In this document: positions 53,574 to 61,515 of the stretch, piece after piece
Layout: every line of letters starts with the position of its first letter
Position numbering within the stretch: position 1 is the stretch's first letter
Origin: Actinomadura parmotrematis
GTDB lineage: Bacteria; Actinomycetota; Actinomycetes; Streptosporangiales; Streptosporangiaceae
Assembly (NCBI RefSeq): GCF_019458805.1
Contig: NZ_JAIBOA010000020.1
Coordinates: 62,001-126,000 of the forward strand
Direction of reading: 5' to 3'
Length of the DNA: 64,000 nucleotides
Program-made: the position numbers and the translations under genes
The notes under the pieces: generated by a model
Seen by the model: only the letters and a program-made list of their open reading frames with translations
Database searches by the model: none
Told to the model about the DNA's origin: nothing

Positions 53574-54845
53574 TCAGCCGGTATCGGCCACGAGCGGCTC
53601 CCGGGTCGCGGCGCCGCGGGCGCGCCGCAGCGCGGCGAGCGCCTCGGTGACGTCCCTGATCAGATCGTCGGCGTCCTCCAGCCCGAGCGAGAACCGCACC
53701 GCGCCCGGGTCGACGCCGGCCGCGGCGAGCGCGTCCGGGCCGCGGTGGCGGTGCGTGGTGGACGCCACATGGTGCGCGGTGGTGCGGGCGCCGCCGAACG
53801 TCGCGGCGACGAGCGGCAGCCGCAGCGCGTCGGCGAGCGCGAGCCCGGCGTCCGCGCCGCCGTGCGGGGTGACGGTGACGGCCGCGCCGAAGCGGGTGCC
53901 CTCGGGCCCGGCGTCGAACAGCTCGCGGGCCAGCGCGTGCCCCGGATGGCCCGGCAGGCCCGGGTAGCCGACCGCCTTCACGTCGGGGTGGCGGGCGAGG
54001 GCGGCGGCGAACAGGTTCGCGGTGTCGCACTGGCGGCGGATCCGGAGCGGCAGCGTCTCCAGGCCGCGGCGCAGCAGGAACGCCTCGTCGGGCGCGAGCA
54101 CGGCGCCGGTGTCGGTGCGGACCCGGCGGAGCTCGGCGAGCAGCGCGGGCGCCCCGGCGACGGCGCCGCCGGTCGCGTCGCCGTGCCCGCCGAGGCAGGT
54201 GCCGGCGGCGTGCACGACGAGGTCGGCGCCGTGCTCCAGCGGCCGGCAGACGACCGGCGTGGCGAGGGTGGAGTCGGCGACCAGCAGCGCGCCCGCCTCG
54301 TGCGCGATCTCGGCGAGCAGCGGCAGGTCGGCGACCGCCATCGCGGGCGCCGACAGCGTCTCGGCCCACACCAGCCGGGTGGACGGGCGGATCGCCGCGC
54401 GCACCGCCGCCGGGTCGGCGCCGTCGACGAAGCTGGCCCGCACCCCGAACCGGGCGAGCAGGCCGGTGAGCAGGCCGTGCAGGCCGCCGTCGCAGGCGGC
54501 GGGCGCGACGACGTGCGCGCCGGCGCCGGTGAAGGCCAGCAGCACGGCGGTGGCGGCGGCCATGCCGGAGGCGAACGCCTGCGCCTCGACCGGCTCGCTC
54601 AGCCGGACGCCCTCCAGCGCGGCGAGCGCCTCGGCGAACGCGTCGGCGGACGGGTTCCCGGCGAGGCCGCTCGTGTAGCCGGGCGCCTCGCCGGCGGCGA
54701 GGGCGGCGTGCTCGGCGGCGCCGGCGAAGGCGTACGCGCCGGCGCGCCAGACCGGCAGGCCGAGCGGCGCCTGCTGCGGGACGGGCGGCGTGGGCGGGTG
54801 CGCGGCGCGGGTGTTCTCGCCGAGCCCCCGGAGCTCTTTACGCAT
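53574..54845 (-). CDS. Transsulfuration-family PLP protein lacking the PLP lysine
   Basis: The 423-residue protein aligns with cystathionine gamma-lyase/synthase-type enzymes: YTSGLAGNPSADAFAEALAALEG, QAFASGMAAATAVLLAF, VADSTLATPVVCRPLEHGADLVVHAAG and the C-terminal VRFSLGLEDADDLIRDV. The PLP lysine normally in HSATKYLGGHGD is gone; the segment reads HAAGTCLGGHGD. The base sequence is clear there, so this is no frameshift. It is either a pseudoenzyme or uses a different chemistry. It lies between ddl and gpsA, 13 bases before the gpsA stop. Confidence 0.85.
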   Translation of the reverse strand: MRKELRGLGENTRAAHPPTPPVPQQAPLGLPVWRAGAYAFAGAAEHAALAAGEAPGYTSGLAGNPSADAFAEALAALEGVRLSEPVEAQAFASGMAAATAVLLAFTGAGAHVVAPAACDGGLHGLLTGLLARFGVRASFVDGADPAAVRAAIRPSTRLVWAETLSAPAMAVADLPLLAEIAHEAGALLVADSTLATPVVCRPLEHGADLVVHAAGTCLGGHGDATGGAVAGAPALLAELRRVRTDTGAVLAPDEAFLLRRGLETLPLRIRRQCDTANLFAAALARHPDVKAVGYPGLPGHPGHALARELFDAGPEGTRFGAAVTVTPHGGADAGLALADALRLPLVAATFGGARTTAHHVASTTHRHRGPDALAAAGVDPGAVRFSLGLEDADDLIRDVTEALAALRRARGAATREPLVADTG

Positions 54846-54858
54846 CGCTCACAGCATG

Positions 54859-55869
54859 TCACACACCGTACCGTTCGGGCTTCGGGGAGCGCGAGATGAG
54901 CGAGACCGCCGCGTCCATGATCGGCATGTCGCGGTAGAGCACCGCCGCGACGGCCTCGGCGATCGGCATCTCCACGCCGTGCTTGCGGGCCAGCTCCAGC
55001 ACCGCCTCCGACGACTTGACGCCCTCGGCGGTCTGCTTGGTGACGGCGATCACCTCGTCGACGCTCATGCCCTTGCCGAGGTTCTCGCCGAAGGTGCGGT
55101 TGCGCGACAGCGGCGAGCTGCACGTCGCGATGAGGTCGCCCATCCCGGCGAGCCCGGCGAAGGTGTGCTCGTCGGCGCCGAGCGCCGCGCCGAGCCGCGC
55201 GGTCTCGGCGAGGCCGCGCGTCATCAGCAGGGCGCGGGTGCTGTCGCCGAAGCCGAGCCCGACGGCCATCCCGACGCAGAGCGCCACCACGTTCTTCACC
55301 GCGCCGCCGAGCTCGCAGCCGACGACGTCGGTGGTCGTGTAGACGCGGAAGTACGGCGTCATCGTCGCCTCCTGGAGGCGGCGCGCGACGGTCGCGTCGG
55401 TGCAGGCGGCGACGGCGGCGCCCGGCTGGCCCGCGGCGATCTCGCGGGCCAGGTTCGGGCCGCAGAACACCGCGATCCGGTCGGCGGGGGCGCCGGCGAC
55501 CTCGCCGATGACCTCCGACATCAGCCGCGAGCCGCCGAGCTCGACGCCCTTCATCAGGCTGACCAGCACCGCGTCCGGCGGCAGCAGCTCCCGCCAGGCG
55601 GTGAGGTTCTCGCGGAGCGTCTGCGCGGGCACCGCGAGCGCGACGAAGTCGGCGCCGGCGAGGGCCTCGGCGGGGTCGGTGGTGGCGCGCAGCGCCTCGG
55701 GCAGCGCGACGCCGGGCAGGTAGTCGGGGTTCTCGTGCCGCTCGTTGACGGCCTCGACGGCGGCGGCGCGGCGGCCCCAGATCGTCGTGTCGCCGCCCGC
55801 GTCGCAGAGCAGCTTGGCGAACACCGTGCCCCAGGACCCGGCGCCCATGACGGCGGTGCGGAAGGTCAC
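54859..55869 (-). CDS. gpsA: Glycerol-3-phosphate dehydrogenase [NAD(P)+]
   Basis: GpsA makes sn-glycerol-3-phosphate for phospholipids. The 336-residue protein has MGAGSWGTVFAKLL, the CGPNLAREIAAG segment and the catalytic Lys in ELGGAVKNVVALCVG. The GTG at 55869 overlaps the plsC stop by four bases (GTGA), so the two lipid-synthesis genes are coupled. Confidence 0.96.
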   Translation of the reverse strand: MTFRTAVMGAGSWGTVFAKLLCDAGGDTTIWGRRAAAVEAVNERHENPDYLPGVALPEALRATTDPAEALAGADFVALAVPAQTLRENLTAWRELLPPDAVLVSLMKGVELGGSRLMSEVIGEVAGAPADRIAVFCGPNLAREIAAGQPGAAVAACTDATVARRLQEATMTPYFRVYTTTDVVGCELGGAVKNVVALCVGMAVGLGFGDSTRALLMTRGLAETARLGAALGADEHTFAGLAGMGDLIATCSSPLSRNRTFGENLGKGMSVDEVIAVTKQTAEGVKSSEAVLELARKHGVEMPIAEAVAAVLYRDMPIMDAAVSLISRSPKPERYGV

Positions 55870-56681
55870 GCGCCGCTCCCCGGGCCGGCCGCCGGCGGGA
55901 CGGGCCCGGCCGGGCCCTCCTCGGCGGCGCGGCGCCGCTCCTCGCGCACCTTGTGGTGGTCGTAGCGGACGGCGGGCGGCTCGGCCTCGCGCAGCCCGCC
56001 GAGCAGCAGCGCGATCTGCTCCATGATGTCCTCGGTGGCGGCGTGCAGGATGTCCTTGGTGAGCGGCTCGCCGGCGTACTTCGACAGGTCCACGGGCGGC
56101 CCGGCGGCGACCTTCATCGTCTTGCGGGGGAAGGGGTGGAAGCCCTTCTTCAGCTCGCCGCGGAGCCCCGTCGCCTCGCCCTTCTTGTAGGGCAGCAGCT
56201 CCTGCGCGCCCCAGGTGGCGACCGGGACGACGGCGGCGCCGGTCTTCAGCGCCATGCGGGCGACGCCGGTCTGGCCGGTCATCGGCCACAGGTCGGGATC
56301 GCGGGTGCACGAGCCCTCGGGGTAGAACATCAGGCACTCGCCGCGGCGGAGCGCCTCCTCGGCGTCGCGCAGCGCGAGCGAGGCGTCCGTGCGGTCGCGG
56401 TACACCGGGATCTGGCCGGTGCCGCGGAAGACGGCGCGCAGGAGCGGCACGTCGAACAGCGTGGACTTGGCGAGGTACACCGGGTAGCGGCCGGACTCGT
56501 AGACGAAGTGCGCGAGCGCGAGCGGGTCCGCCTCGGAGATGTGGTTCGCCGCGATGATCACACCGCCGGTGCGCGGCACGTTGCCGCGGCCCCGCCAGTC
56601 CCGCTTCAGCAGCCCGTACAGCAGCGGGCGCAGGATGACGATCGTGAACCTCCGCCAGGCGGGGGAATAGCCGTCGCGCAT
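55866..56681 (-). CDS. plsC: 1-acyl-sn-glycerol-3-phosphate acyltransferase
   Basis: The 271-residue membrane-associated enzyme makes phosphatidic acid. The H-x4-D motif is in NHISEADP, and the second motif is FYPEGSCTRD. It has a hydrophobic N-terminal helix (FTIVILRPLLYGLL) and a basic, Pro-rich C-terminus. The ATG at 56681 gives MRDGYSPAWRRF; upstream in-frame sequence is unrelated. It is divergent from cofC. Confidence 0.93.
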   Translation of the reverse strand: MRDGYSPAWRRFTIVILRPLLYGLLKRDWRGRGNVPRTGGVIIAANHISEADPLALAHFVYESGRYPVYLAKSTLFDVPLLRAVFRGTGQIPVYRDRTDASLALRDAEEALRRGECLMFYPEGSCTRDPDLWPMTGQTGVARMALKTGAAVVPVATWGAQELLPYKKGEATGLRGELKKGFHPFPRKTMKVAAGPPVDLSKYAGEPLTKDILHAATEDIMEQIALLLGGLREAEPPAVRYDHHKVREERRRAAEEGPAGPVPPAAGPGSGA

Positions 56682-56763
56682 GCCCGTCCCTCCTCGATCG
56701 GCCACGCCTCGGCGTGGGATGTCCTCAGTCTCGCGGTTGCCGCCGCATAGTGTCGAGTTCGCC

Positions 56764-57450
56764 ATGTCTACAGCAGCAAGCAGTGAGTCCCGACTTCCCT
56801 GGTCGCTCGTGGTGCCGGTCAAGGTGCTCGCGCTGGCCAAGACCCGTATGGCCGCGGCCGCCGGCCCGCACCGGCAGGCGCTCGCGCTCGCGGTCGCGGC
56901 CGACACCGTCGCCGCGGCGCTGCGCTGCGCCGCCGTCCGCGATGTGATCGTGGTCACCGACGACCCGGTGCCCGCCGCCGAGCTCGCCGCGCTCGGCGCG
57001 ACGGTCGTCCCCGACCGGCCGGACGCGGGCCTGAACCCGGCCCTGGAGTACGGGGCGGCGCGGGGCCGGGCGGCGGCGCCGGACGCCGGGGTCGGCGCCC
57101 TGTCGGCGGACCTGCCCGCGCTCCGCCCCGACGAGCTGGCACGGGTGCTGGCGGCGGCGGCCGGGGCGCCCGAGGCGTTCGTCCCCGACGCCCAGGGCGT
57201 CGGCACGACCCTCTACACCGTGCGGCCGGGGGTGCCGTTCCGGCCCGCGTTCGGGGGCGCCTCGCGGGACGCGCACCGCGCGCAGGGCGCCCGGGAGCTG
57301 CTGCTGGACGGCATCGCCAGTGTCCGCCGGGACGTCGACACCCCCGGCGACCTCGCCACCGCCCTCGCCCTCGGCACCGGCCCGCGCACCGCGGCCGTGG
57401 CCGCGCTGCTGGACGGCGGGCGCCCCGCGCGGCCCGGCGTGACGGGCTAA
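56764..57450 (+). CDS. cofC: Phospholactate/phosphoenolpyruvate guanylyltransferase CofC (FbiD)
   Basis: CofC activates 2-phospholactate or PEP with GTP for coenzyme F420 synthesis. The 228-residue nucleotidyltransferase begins near SLVVPVKVLALAKTRM and has VVTDDPVPAAEL, GALSADLPALRPDEL and PDAQGVGTTLYTVRPG. M. tuberculosis Rv2983 has the same position beside gpsA. The ATG at 56764 is used. Confidence 0.92.
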   Translation: MSTAASSESRLPWSLVVPVKVLALAKTRMAAAAGPHRQALALAVAADTVAAALRCAAVRDVIVVTDDPVPAAELAALGATVVPDRPDAGLNPALEYGAARGRAAAPDAGVGALSADLPALRPDELARVLAAAAGAPEAFVPDAQGVGTTLYTVRPGVPFRPAFGGASRDAHRAQGARELLLDGIASVRRDVDTPGDLATALALGTGPRTAAVAALLDGGRPARPGVTG

Positions 57451-57460
57451 GGTGACGATC

Positions 57461-57673
57461 ATGCAGGCCACGGTGCGCACCTACGACGCCGGGACCCGCT
57501 CGGGCAGCGTGCTGCTCGACGACGGGACCGAGCTGCCCTTCGGCACCGCCGCGTTCGACGCGGGCGGCCTCCGGCTGCTGCGGTCGGGGCAGCGGGTGAA
57601 CCTCGCGCTGGACGCCGACTACCGCATCTCGGTGATCACGCTGTCGACGTTCCCGCTGCCCGAGGGCGCCTGA
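57461..57673 (+). CDS. Small cold-shock-domain-like protein
   Basis: The 70-residue protein (MQATVRTYDAGTRSGSVLLDDGTELPFGTAAF) has an OB-fold pattern like a cold-shock domain. The RNA-binding aromatic motifs of classical CspA are weak, so nucleic-acid binding is uncertain. It follows cofC by ten bases and is probably co-transcribed with it. Confidence 0.8.
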   Translation: MQATVRTYDAGTRSGSVLLDDGTELPFGTAAFDAGGLRLLRSGQRVNLALDADYRISVITLSTFPLPEGA

Positions 57674-57711
57674 GCGCCCGCCGGGACGCCCGCCGGCCCC
57701 CCGGACACGCG

Positions 57712-57755
57712 ACGGCGCCCGGGAACCGCACGCTCATGCGGTTCCCGGGCGCCGT
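57712..57755. terminator. Bidirectional terminator between the cold-shock-like gene and hup
   Basis: A perfect 19-bp inverted repeat (ACGGCGCCCGGGAACCGCA at 57712-57730 and its complement at 57737-57755) has a six-base loop. It lies in the 95-base gap between two convergent genes. No T-tract is present. Confidence 0.8.
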
Positions 57756-57768
57756 GTGCCGGGTGGTG

Positions 57769-58047
57769 CTACTTCTTGCCGGCCACCAGGTTCTTGAAGT
57801 CCGCGCCGGCCTTGAACTTCGGCACCGACGTGGCGGGAACCTCGATCGTCTTGCCCGTTGCGGGGTTACGCGCCGTACGAGCGGGCCGGTCGGCCTTCTC
57901 GAACGAACCGAAACCGGTGATGGCGACCTTGTCGCCCTTGGCGACCGTGCTCTGGATCGTCTCCAGGATCGCGTCGACAGCCTCGGCCGCGGCCTTCTTG
58001 CTGCCCAGGCGGTCGGAGATCGCGTCGACCAGCTCTCGCTTGTTCAT
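57769..58047 (-). CDS. hup: DNA-binding protein HU
   Basis: The 92-residue histone-like protein begins MNKRELVDAISDRLGSKKAAAEAVDAIL and has GFGSFEKADRPARTARNPATGKTI, the HU signature with the DNA-intercalating Pro loop. It bends and compacts DNA. It lacks the long Lys/Ala tail of HupS/HupB, so it is the short HupA-type form. Confidence 0.97.
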   Translation of the reverse strand: MNKRELVDAISDRLGSKKAAAEAVDAILETIQSTVAKGDKVAITGFGSFEKADRPARTARNPATGKTIEVPATSVPKFKAGADFKNLVAGKK

Positions 58048-58205
58048 GGGTTACTCCTCTGGTTCCCCCCTTGCCCGAACGAAACTAAGGGAGCGTTGAC
58101 ACCGACACAATCACCAGCGCGGAAGAGTTCCCGTGTCGCTGACGTTTTTGTCGGCATCGCCCCCCTCTCGCCAGGGCGCCGGACCGGATCCGGCCACCAT
58201 GCACG

Positions 58206-58436
58206 CTATCGGGCGTCGGGGGTGCCGTGAAAATCGGCCAGGAACGCGTCCAGCCGGCGGGCCGCCAGCGCGGTGTCCCGCTTGGCCAGATCGGTGATCG
58301 CCAGAAGGTGCCTGATGAGCCGCTTGCGGTGCTCGGCGGGCAGCGGCGCGACGAGCCGGTGGGCGTCGCGGAGCCGCCGCGCGAGGCGGGTCAGCTCGGG
58401 GTCCTCCCACCGCGGCCCTTCCTCCGGGACCGGCAT
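58206..58436 (-). CDS. Small conserved helical protein, unknown function
   Basis: The 76-residue soluble protein (MPVPEEGPRWEDPELTRLARRLRDAHRL) is almost wholly helical, with many Arg, Leu and Ala. I do not recognise a domain. A GTG seven codons upstream (58457) is an alternative start; the ATG at 58436 is preferred for its GGGAGGG site. It lies between hup and leuD. Confidence 0.65.
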   Translation of the reverse strand: MPVPEEGPRWEDPELTRLARRLRDAHRLVAPLPAEHRKRLIRHLLAITDLAKRDTALAARRLDAFLADFHGTPDAR

Positions 58437-58521
58437 CGGACGCTCGCCCTCCCCCACCGTCGCGGTCCTGCCTTCGGCGTCGATTGTCCTCGACGGCGGG
58501 GCGGGCCCGCAGGGCGGGGGG

Positions 58522-58548
58522 CCGGAGCGCCCGGACGGGGCGCTCCGG
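58522..58548 (-). terminator. Hairpin terminator of leuCD
   Basis: CCGGAGCGCCC (58522-58532) pairs perfectly with GGGCGCTCCGG (58538-58548) around a five-base loop, 15 bases past the leuD stop. Confidence 0.65.
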
Positions 58549-58562
58549 TCCGGGCGCCCGGA

Positions 58563-59153
58563 TCAGACCGTGGTGACCGGCTTGTAGGACGGCCGCTCCG
58601 CCTCGAAGGCGGCGATGTCGTCGGCGTACCGCAGGGTGAGGCCGATGTCGTCCAGGCCCTCCAGCAGCCGCCAGCGGGTGTAGTCGTCGATCTCGAAGGA
58701 CGCCGTGACGGCGCCGCCGCGCACCTCGCGCCTCTCCAGGTCGACGGTGATCTCGGCGGCCGGGTCCCGCTCGGCCTGGTCCTGCAGCGCCGCGACGGTC
58801 TCGGCGGGCAGGACGACCGGCAGCAGCCCCATCTTGGTGGAGTTGTTGCGGAAGATGTCGCCGAAGCGCGGCGCGATGACGACGCGGAACCCGTACTGCT
58901 GCAGGGCCCACACGGCGTGCTCGCGGGAGGAGCCGGTGCCGAAGTCGGGGCCGGCGACCAGGATGCCGGCGTCGGCGTACTGCGGCTGGTTCAGCACGAA
59001 GGACGGGTCCTCGCGCCAGGCCGAGAACAGGCCCTTGTCGAACCCGGTGCGGCTGACCTGCTTCAGCCAGACCGCCGGGATGATCTGGTCGGTGTCGACG
59101 TTGCTGCGGCGCAGCGGGACCGCGCGCCCGGTGTAGACGGTGAAGGCTTCCAT
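58563..59153 (-). CDS. leuD: 3-isopropylmalate dehydratase, small subunit
   Basis: LeuD is the swivelling subunit of isopropylmalate isomerase in leucine synthesis. The 196-residue protein has MEAFTVYTGRAVPLRRSNVDTDQIIPAVWLK and the substrate loop GPDFGTGSSREHAVWAL. It follows leuC by 12 bases. Confidence 0.97.
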   Translation of the reverse strand: MEAFTVYTGRAVPLRRSNVDTDQIIPAVWLKQVSRTGFDKGLFSAWREDPSFVLNQPQYADAGILVAGPDFGTGSSREHAVWALQQYGFRVVIAPRFGDIFRNNSTKMGLLPVVLPAETVAALQDQAERDPAAEITVDLERREVRGGAVTASFEIDDYTRWRLLEGLDDIGLTLRYADDIAAFEAERPSYKPVTTV

Positions 59154-59165
59154 GTCCGGGGCTCC

Positions 59166-60563
59166 TTACAGGTCGGCGGGGGCGGCCAGGCGGCCGGTGA
59201 CGGCGGTGGCGGCGGCGACGGCGGGCGACACCAGGTGGGTGCGGCCGCCGGGGCCCTGGCGGCCCTCGAAGTTGCGGTTGGAGGTGGACGCGCTGCGCTC
59301 GCCCGGGGTGAGCTTGTCGGGGTTCATCGCCAGGCACATCGAGCAGCCGGCCTCGCGCCACTCGGCGCCCGCGGCGGAGACGACCTCGTGCAGGCCCTCC
59401 CGCTCGGCCTGCGCCTTGACCTCCATGGAGCCCGGCACGACCAGCATGCGGACGCCGCCCGCGACGCGGCGGCCGCGCAGGACGTCGGCGACGGCCCGCA
59501 GGTCCTCGATGCGGCCGTTGGTGCAGGAGCCGACGAAGACGGTGTCCACGGCGACGTCGCGGAGCGGGGTGCCCGCGGTGAGGCCCATGTACTCCAGGGC
59601 GCGCTCGGCGGCCTGGCGCTCGGTCGGGTCCTCGATGGCGGCCGGGTCGGGCACCGAGGCGGCGAGGGGCAGGCCCTGGCCGGGGTTGGTGCCCCAGGTG
59701 ACGAACGGCGTGAGCGTCGCCGCGTCGATCACGATCTCCTTGTCGAAGACCGCGTCGTCGTCGGTGCGCAGCGACGTCCAGTACTCCACCGCGGCGTCCC
59801 AGTCGGCGCCCTGCGGGGCGTTGGGGCGGCCCTTGAGGTAGGCGAAGGTCGTCTCGTCGGGGGCGATCATGCCGGCGCGGGCGCCCGCCTCGATGGACAT
59901 GTTGCAGACCGTCATGCGGCCCTCCATCGACAGCTCGCGGATCGCCTGCCCGCGGTACTCGATGATGTGGCCCTGGCCGCCGCCGGTGCCGATCTCGGCG
60001 ATGATCGCCAGGATGAGGTCCTTGGCGGTGACGCCGGCGGGCAGCGAGCCGTTCACCGTGACGGCCATCATCTCCGGCTTGACCTGCGGCAGCGTCTGGG
60101 TGGCGAGGACGTGCTCGACCTCGCTGGTGCCGATGCCGTGGGCCAGCGCGCCGAACGCGCCGTGGGTGGAGGTGTGCGAGTCGCCGCAGACCACCGTCAT
60201 GCCGGGCTGGGTCAGGCCGAGCTGCGGGCCGATGACGTGCACGATGCCCTGGCCGGCGTCGCCCATCGGGTGCAGCCGGATTCCGAACTCGGCGCAGTTC
60301 TTGCGCAGCGTCTCGACCTGGGTGCGCGAGACGGGGTCGGCGATCGGCTTCAGCAGGTCGGTCGTCGGGACGTTGTGGTCCTCGGTGGCGATCGTGAGGT
60401 CGGGCCGGCGGACCGGGCGGCCCGCCAGGCGCAGCCCGTCGAACGCCTGCGGGCTGGTCACCTCGTGCACCAGGTGCAGGTCGATGTAGAGGAGATCCGG
60501 TTCGCCCTCGGCACGTCGCACGACGTGCGCGTCGTACACCTTGTCGGCCAATGTGCGGCCCAT
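59166..60563 (-). CDS. leuC: 3-isopropylmalate dehydratase, large subunit
   Basis: LeuC carries the [4Fe-4S] cluster of isopropylmalate isomerase. The 465-residue protein has VVCGDSHTSTHGAFGALA, the cluster cysteines in FVGSCTNGRIEDL and EAGCSMCLAMNPD, and SNRNFEGRQGPGGRTHLVSP. The ATG at 60563 follows GAGGTGGAGCG. It is divergent from its likely regulator ndgR. Confidence 0.97.
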   Translation of the reverse strand: MGRTLADKVYDAHVVRRAEGEPDLLYIDLHLVHEVTSPQAFDGLRLAGRPVRRPDLTIATEDHNVPTTDLLKPIADPVSRTQVETLRKNCAEFGIRLHPMGDAGQGIVHVIGPQLGLTQPGMTVVCGDSHTSTHGAFGALAHGIGTSEVEHVLATQTLPQVKPEMMAVTVNGSLPAGVTAKDLILAIIAEIGTGGGQGHIIEYRGQAIRELSMEGRMTVCNMSIEAGARAGMIAPDETTFAYLKGRPNAPQGADWDAAVEYWTSLRTDDDAVFDKEIVIDAATLTPFVTWGTNPGQGLPLAASVPDPAAIEDPTERQAAERALEYMGLTAGTPLRDVAVDTVFVGSCTNGRIEDLRAVADVLRGRRVAGGVRMLVVPGSMEVKAQAEREGLHEVVSAAGAEWREAGCSMCLAMNPDKLTPGERSASTSNRNFEGRQGPGGRTHLVSPAVAAATAVTGRLAAPADL

Positions 60564-60625
60564 CGCTCCACCTCACCTGTGTTCGTGTCCCGGCGCTGCT
60601 CTGCGCCGCGGTCCTCGACCTCGAC

Positions 60626-60654
60626 TTGCATCTCATATGACGAGACGGCAATAT
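60626..60654 (+). promoter_or_regulatory. ndgR promoter (leaderless transcript predicted)
   Basis: TTGCAT (60626-60631), a 17-base spacer and CAATAT (60649-60654) end six bases before the ndgR ATG, so transcription should begin at the start codon. An imperfect inverted repeat (TCTC-ATATGAC-GAGA) fills the spacer and is a candidate operator shared with leuC. Confidence 0.65.
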
Positions 60655-60660
60655 CAAGAC

Positions 60661-61380
60661 ATGGACAACTCTAGCGGAGTCGGCGTACTCGACAAAGCGG
60701 TTCTGGTGCTGAATGCGCTGGAGGCCGGTCCGGCGTCCCTCGCGCAGCTCGTGCAGACCACCGGTCTCGCCCGGCCCACCGCCCACCGGCTCGCCGTCGC
60801 GCTGGAGCACCACCGCCTCGTCCACCGCGACACCCAGGGCCGGTTCATCCTCGGCCCGCGCCTCGCCGAGCTCGCCGTCGCGGCGGGCGAGGACCGGCTG
60901 CTCGCGATCGCCCAGCCGATCCTCGCGCAGCTGCGCGACCTGACCGGCGAGAGCGCCTCGCTGTTCCGCCGCCAGGGCGACGTGCGGGTCTGCGTCGCCG
61001 CCGCCGAGCGCACGAGCGGCCTGCGCGACACCGTCCCGGTCGGCGCCGCGCTGCCGATGACGGCCGGGTCGGCCGCGCAGATCCTGCTGGCCTGGGAGGA
61101 GCCCGACCGCATGCACCGGGGCCTCCGCGGCGCCAAGTTCGAGGCGACGACGCTCGCCTCGGTGCGGCGGCGCGGCTGGGCGCAGAGCGTCGGCGAGCGC
61201 GAGCAGGGCGTCGGGTCGGTGTCGGCGCCCATAAGGGGCGCCGGCGGCCGGGTGATCGCGGCGGTGTCGGTGTCGGGGCCGCTGGAGCGCCTCACCCGCT
61301 CCCCCGGGCGGCTGCACGCCGGCCCGGTGGTGGCGGCCGCCGAGAAGATCTCCGAGGGGATGCGCCGGACGGCCTCCTGA
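60661..61380 (+). CDS. ndgR: IclR-family regulator NdgR (AreB)
   Basis: NdgR controls leucine and other amino-acid genes in Streptomyces and related genera. The 239-residue protein has an N-terminal winged helix (MDNSSGVGVLDKAVLVLNAL ... QLVQTTGLARPTAHRLAVAL) and an IclR effector domain (ICVAAAERTSGL-like VCVAAAERTSGLRDTVPVG ... VSAPIRGAGGRVIAAVSVSG). The ATG at 60661 is the family start; no ribosome site precedes it. It is divergent from leuCD. Confidence 0.95.
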   Translation: MDNSSGVGVLDKAVLVLNALEAGPASLAQLVQTTGLARPTAHRLAVALEHHRLVHRDTQGRFILGPRLAELAVAAGEDRLLAIAQPILAQLRDLTGESASLFRRQGDVRVCVAAAERTSGLRDTVPVGAALPMTAGSAAQILLAWEEPDRMHRGLRGAKFEATTLASVRRRGWAQSVGEREQGVGSVSAPIRGAGGRVIAAVSVSGPLERLTRSPGRLHAGPVVAAAEKISEGMRRTAS

Positions 61381-61515
61381 CCGCCGCCCGCACCCGGCCG
61401 GGTCAAGAAACCTTCCGGCCCGCCGCCGCGCCGACATAGAGTGCGCCCCGGGCGGCAAGGGACGGGTGGGACGGCCCGGACGCGGCCGCCCGCACGGCCC
61501 ACCCGAGGAGACGCC

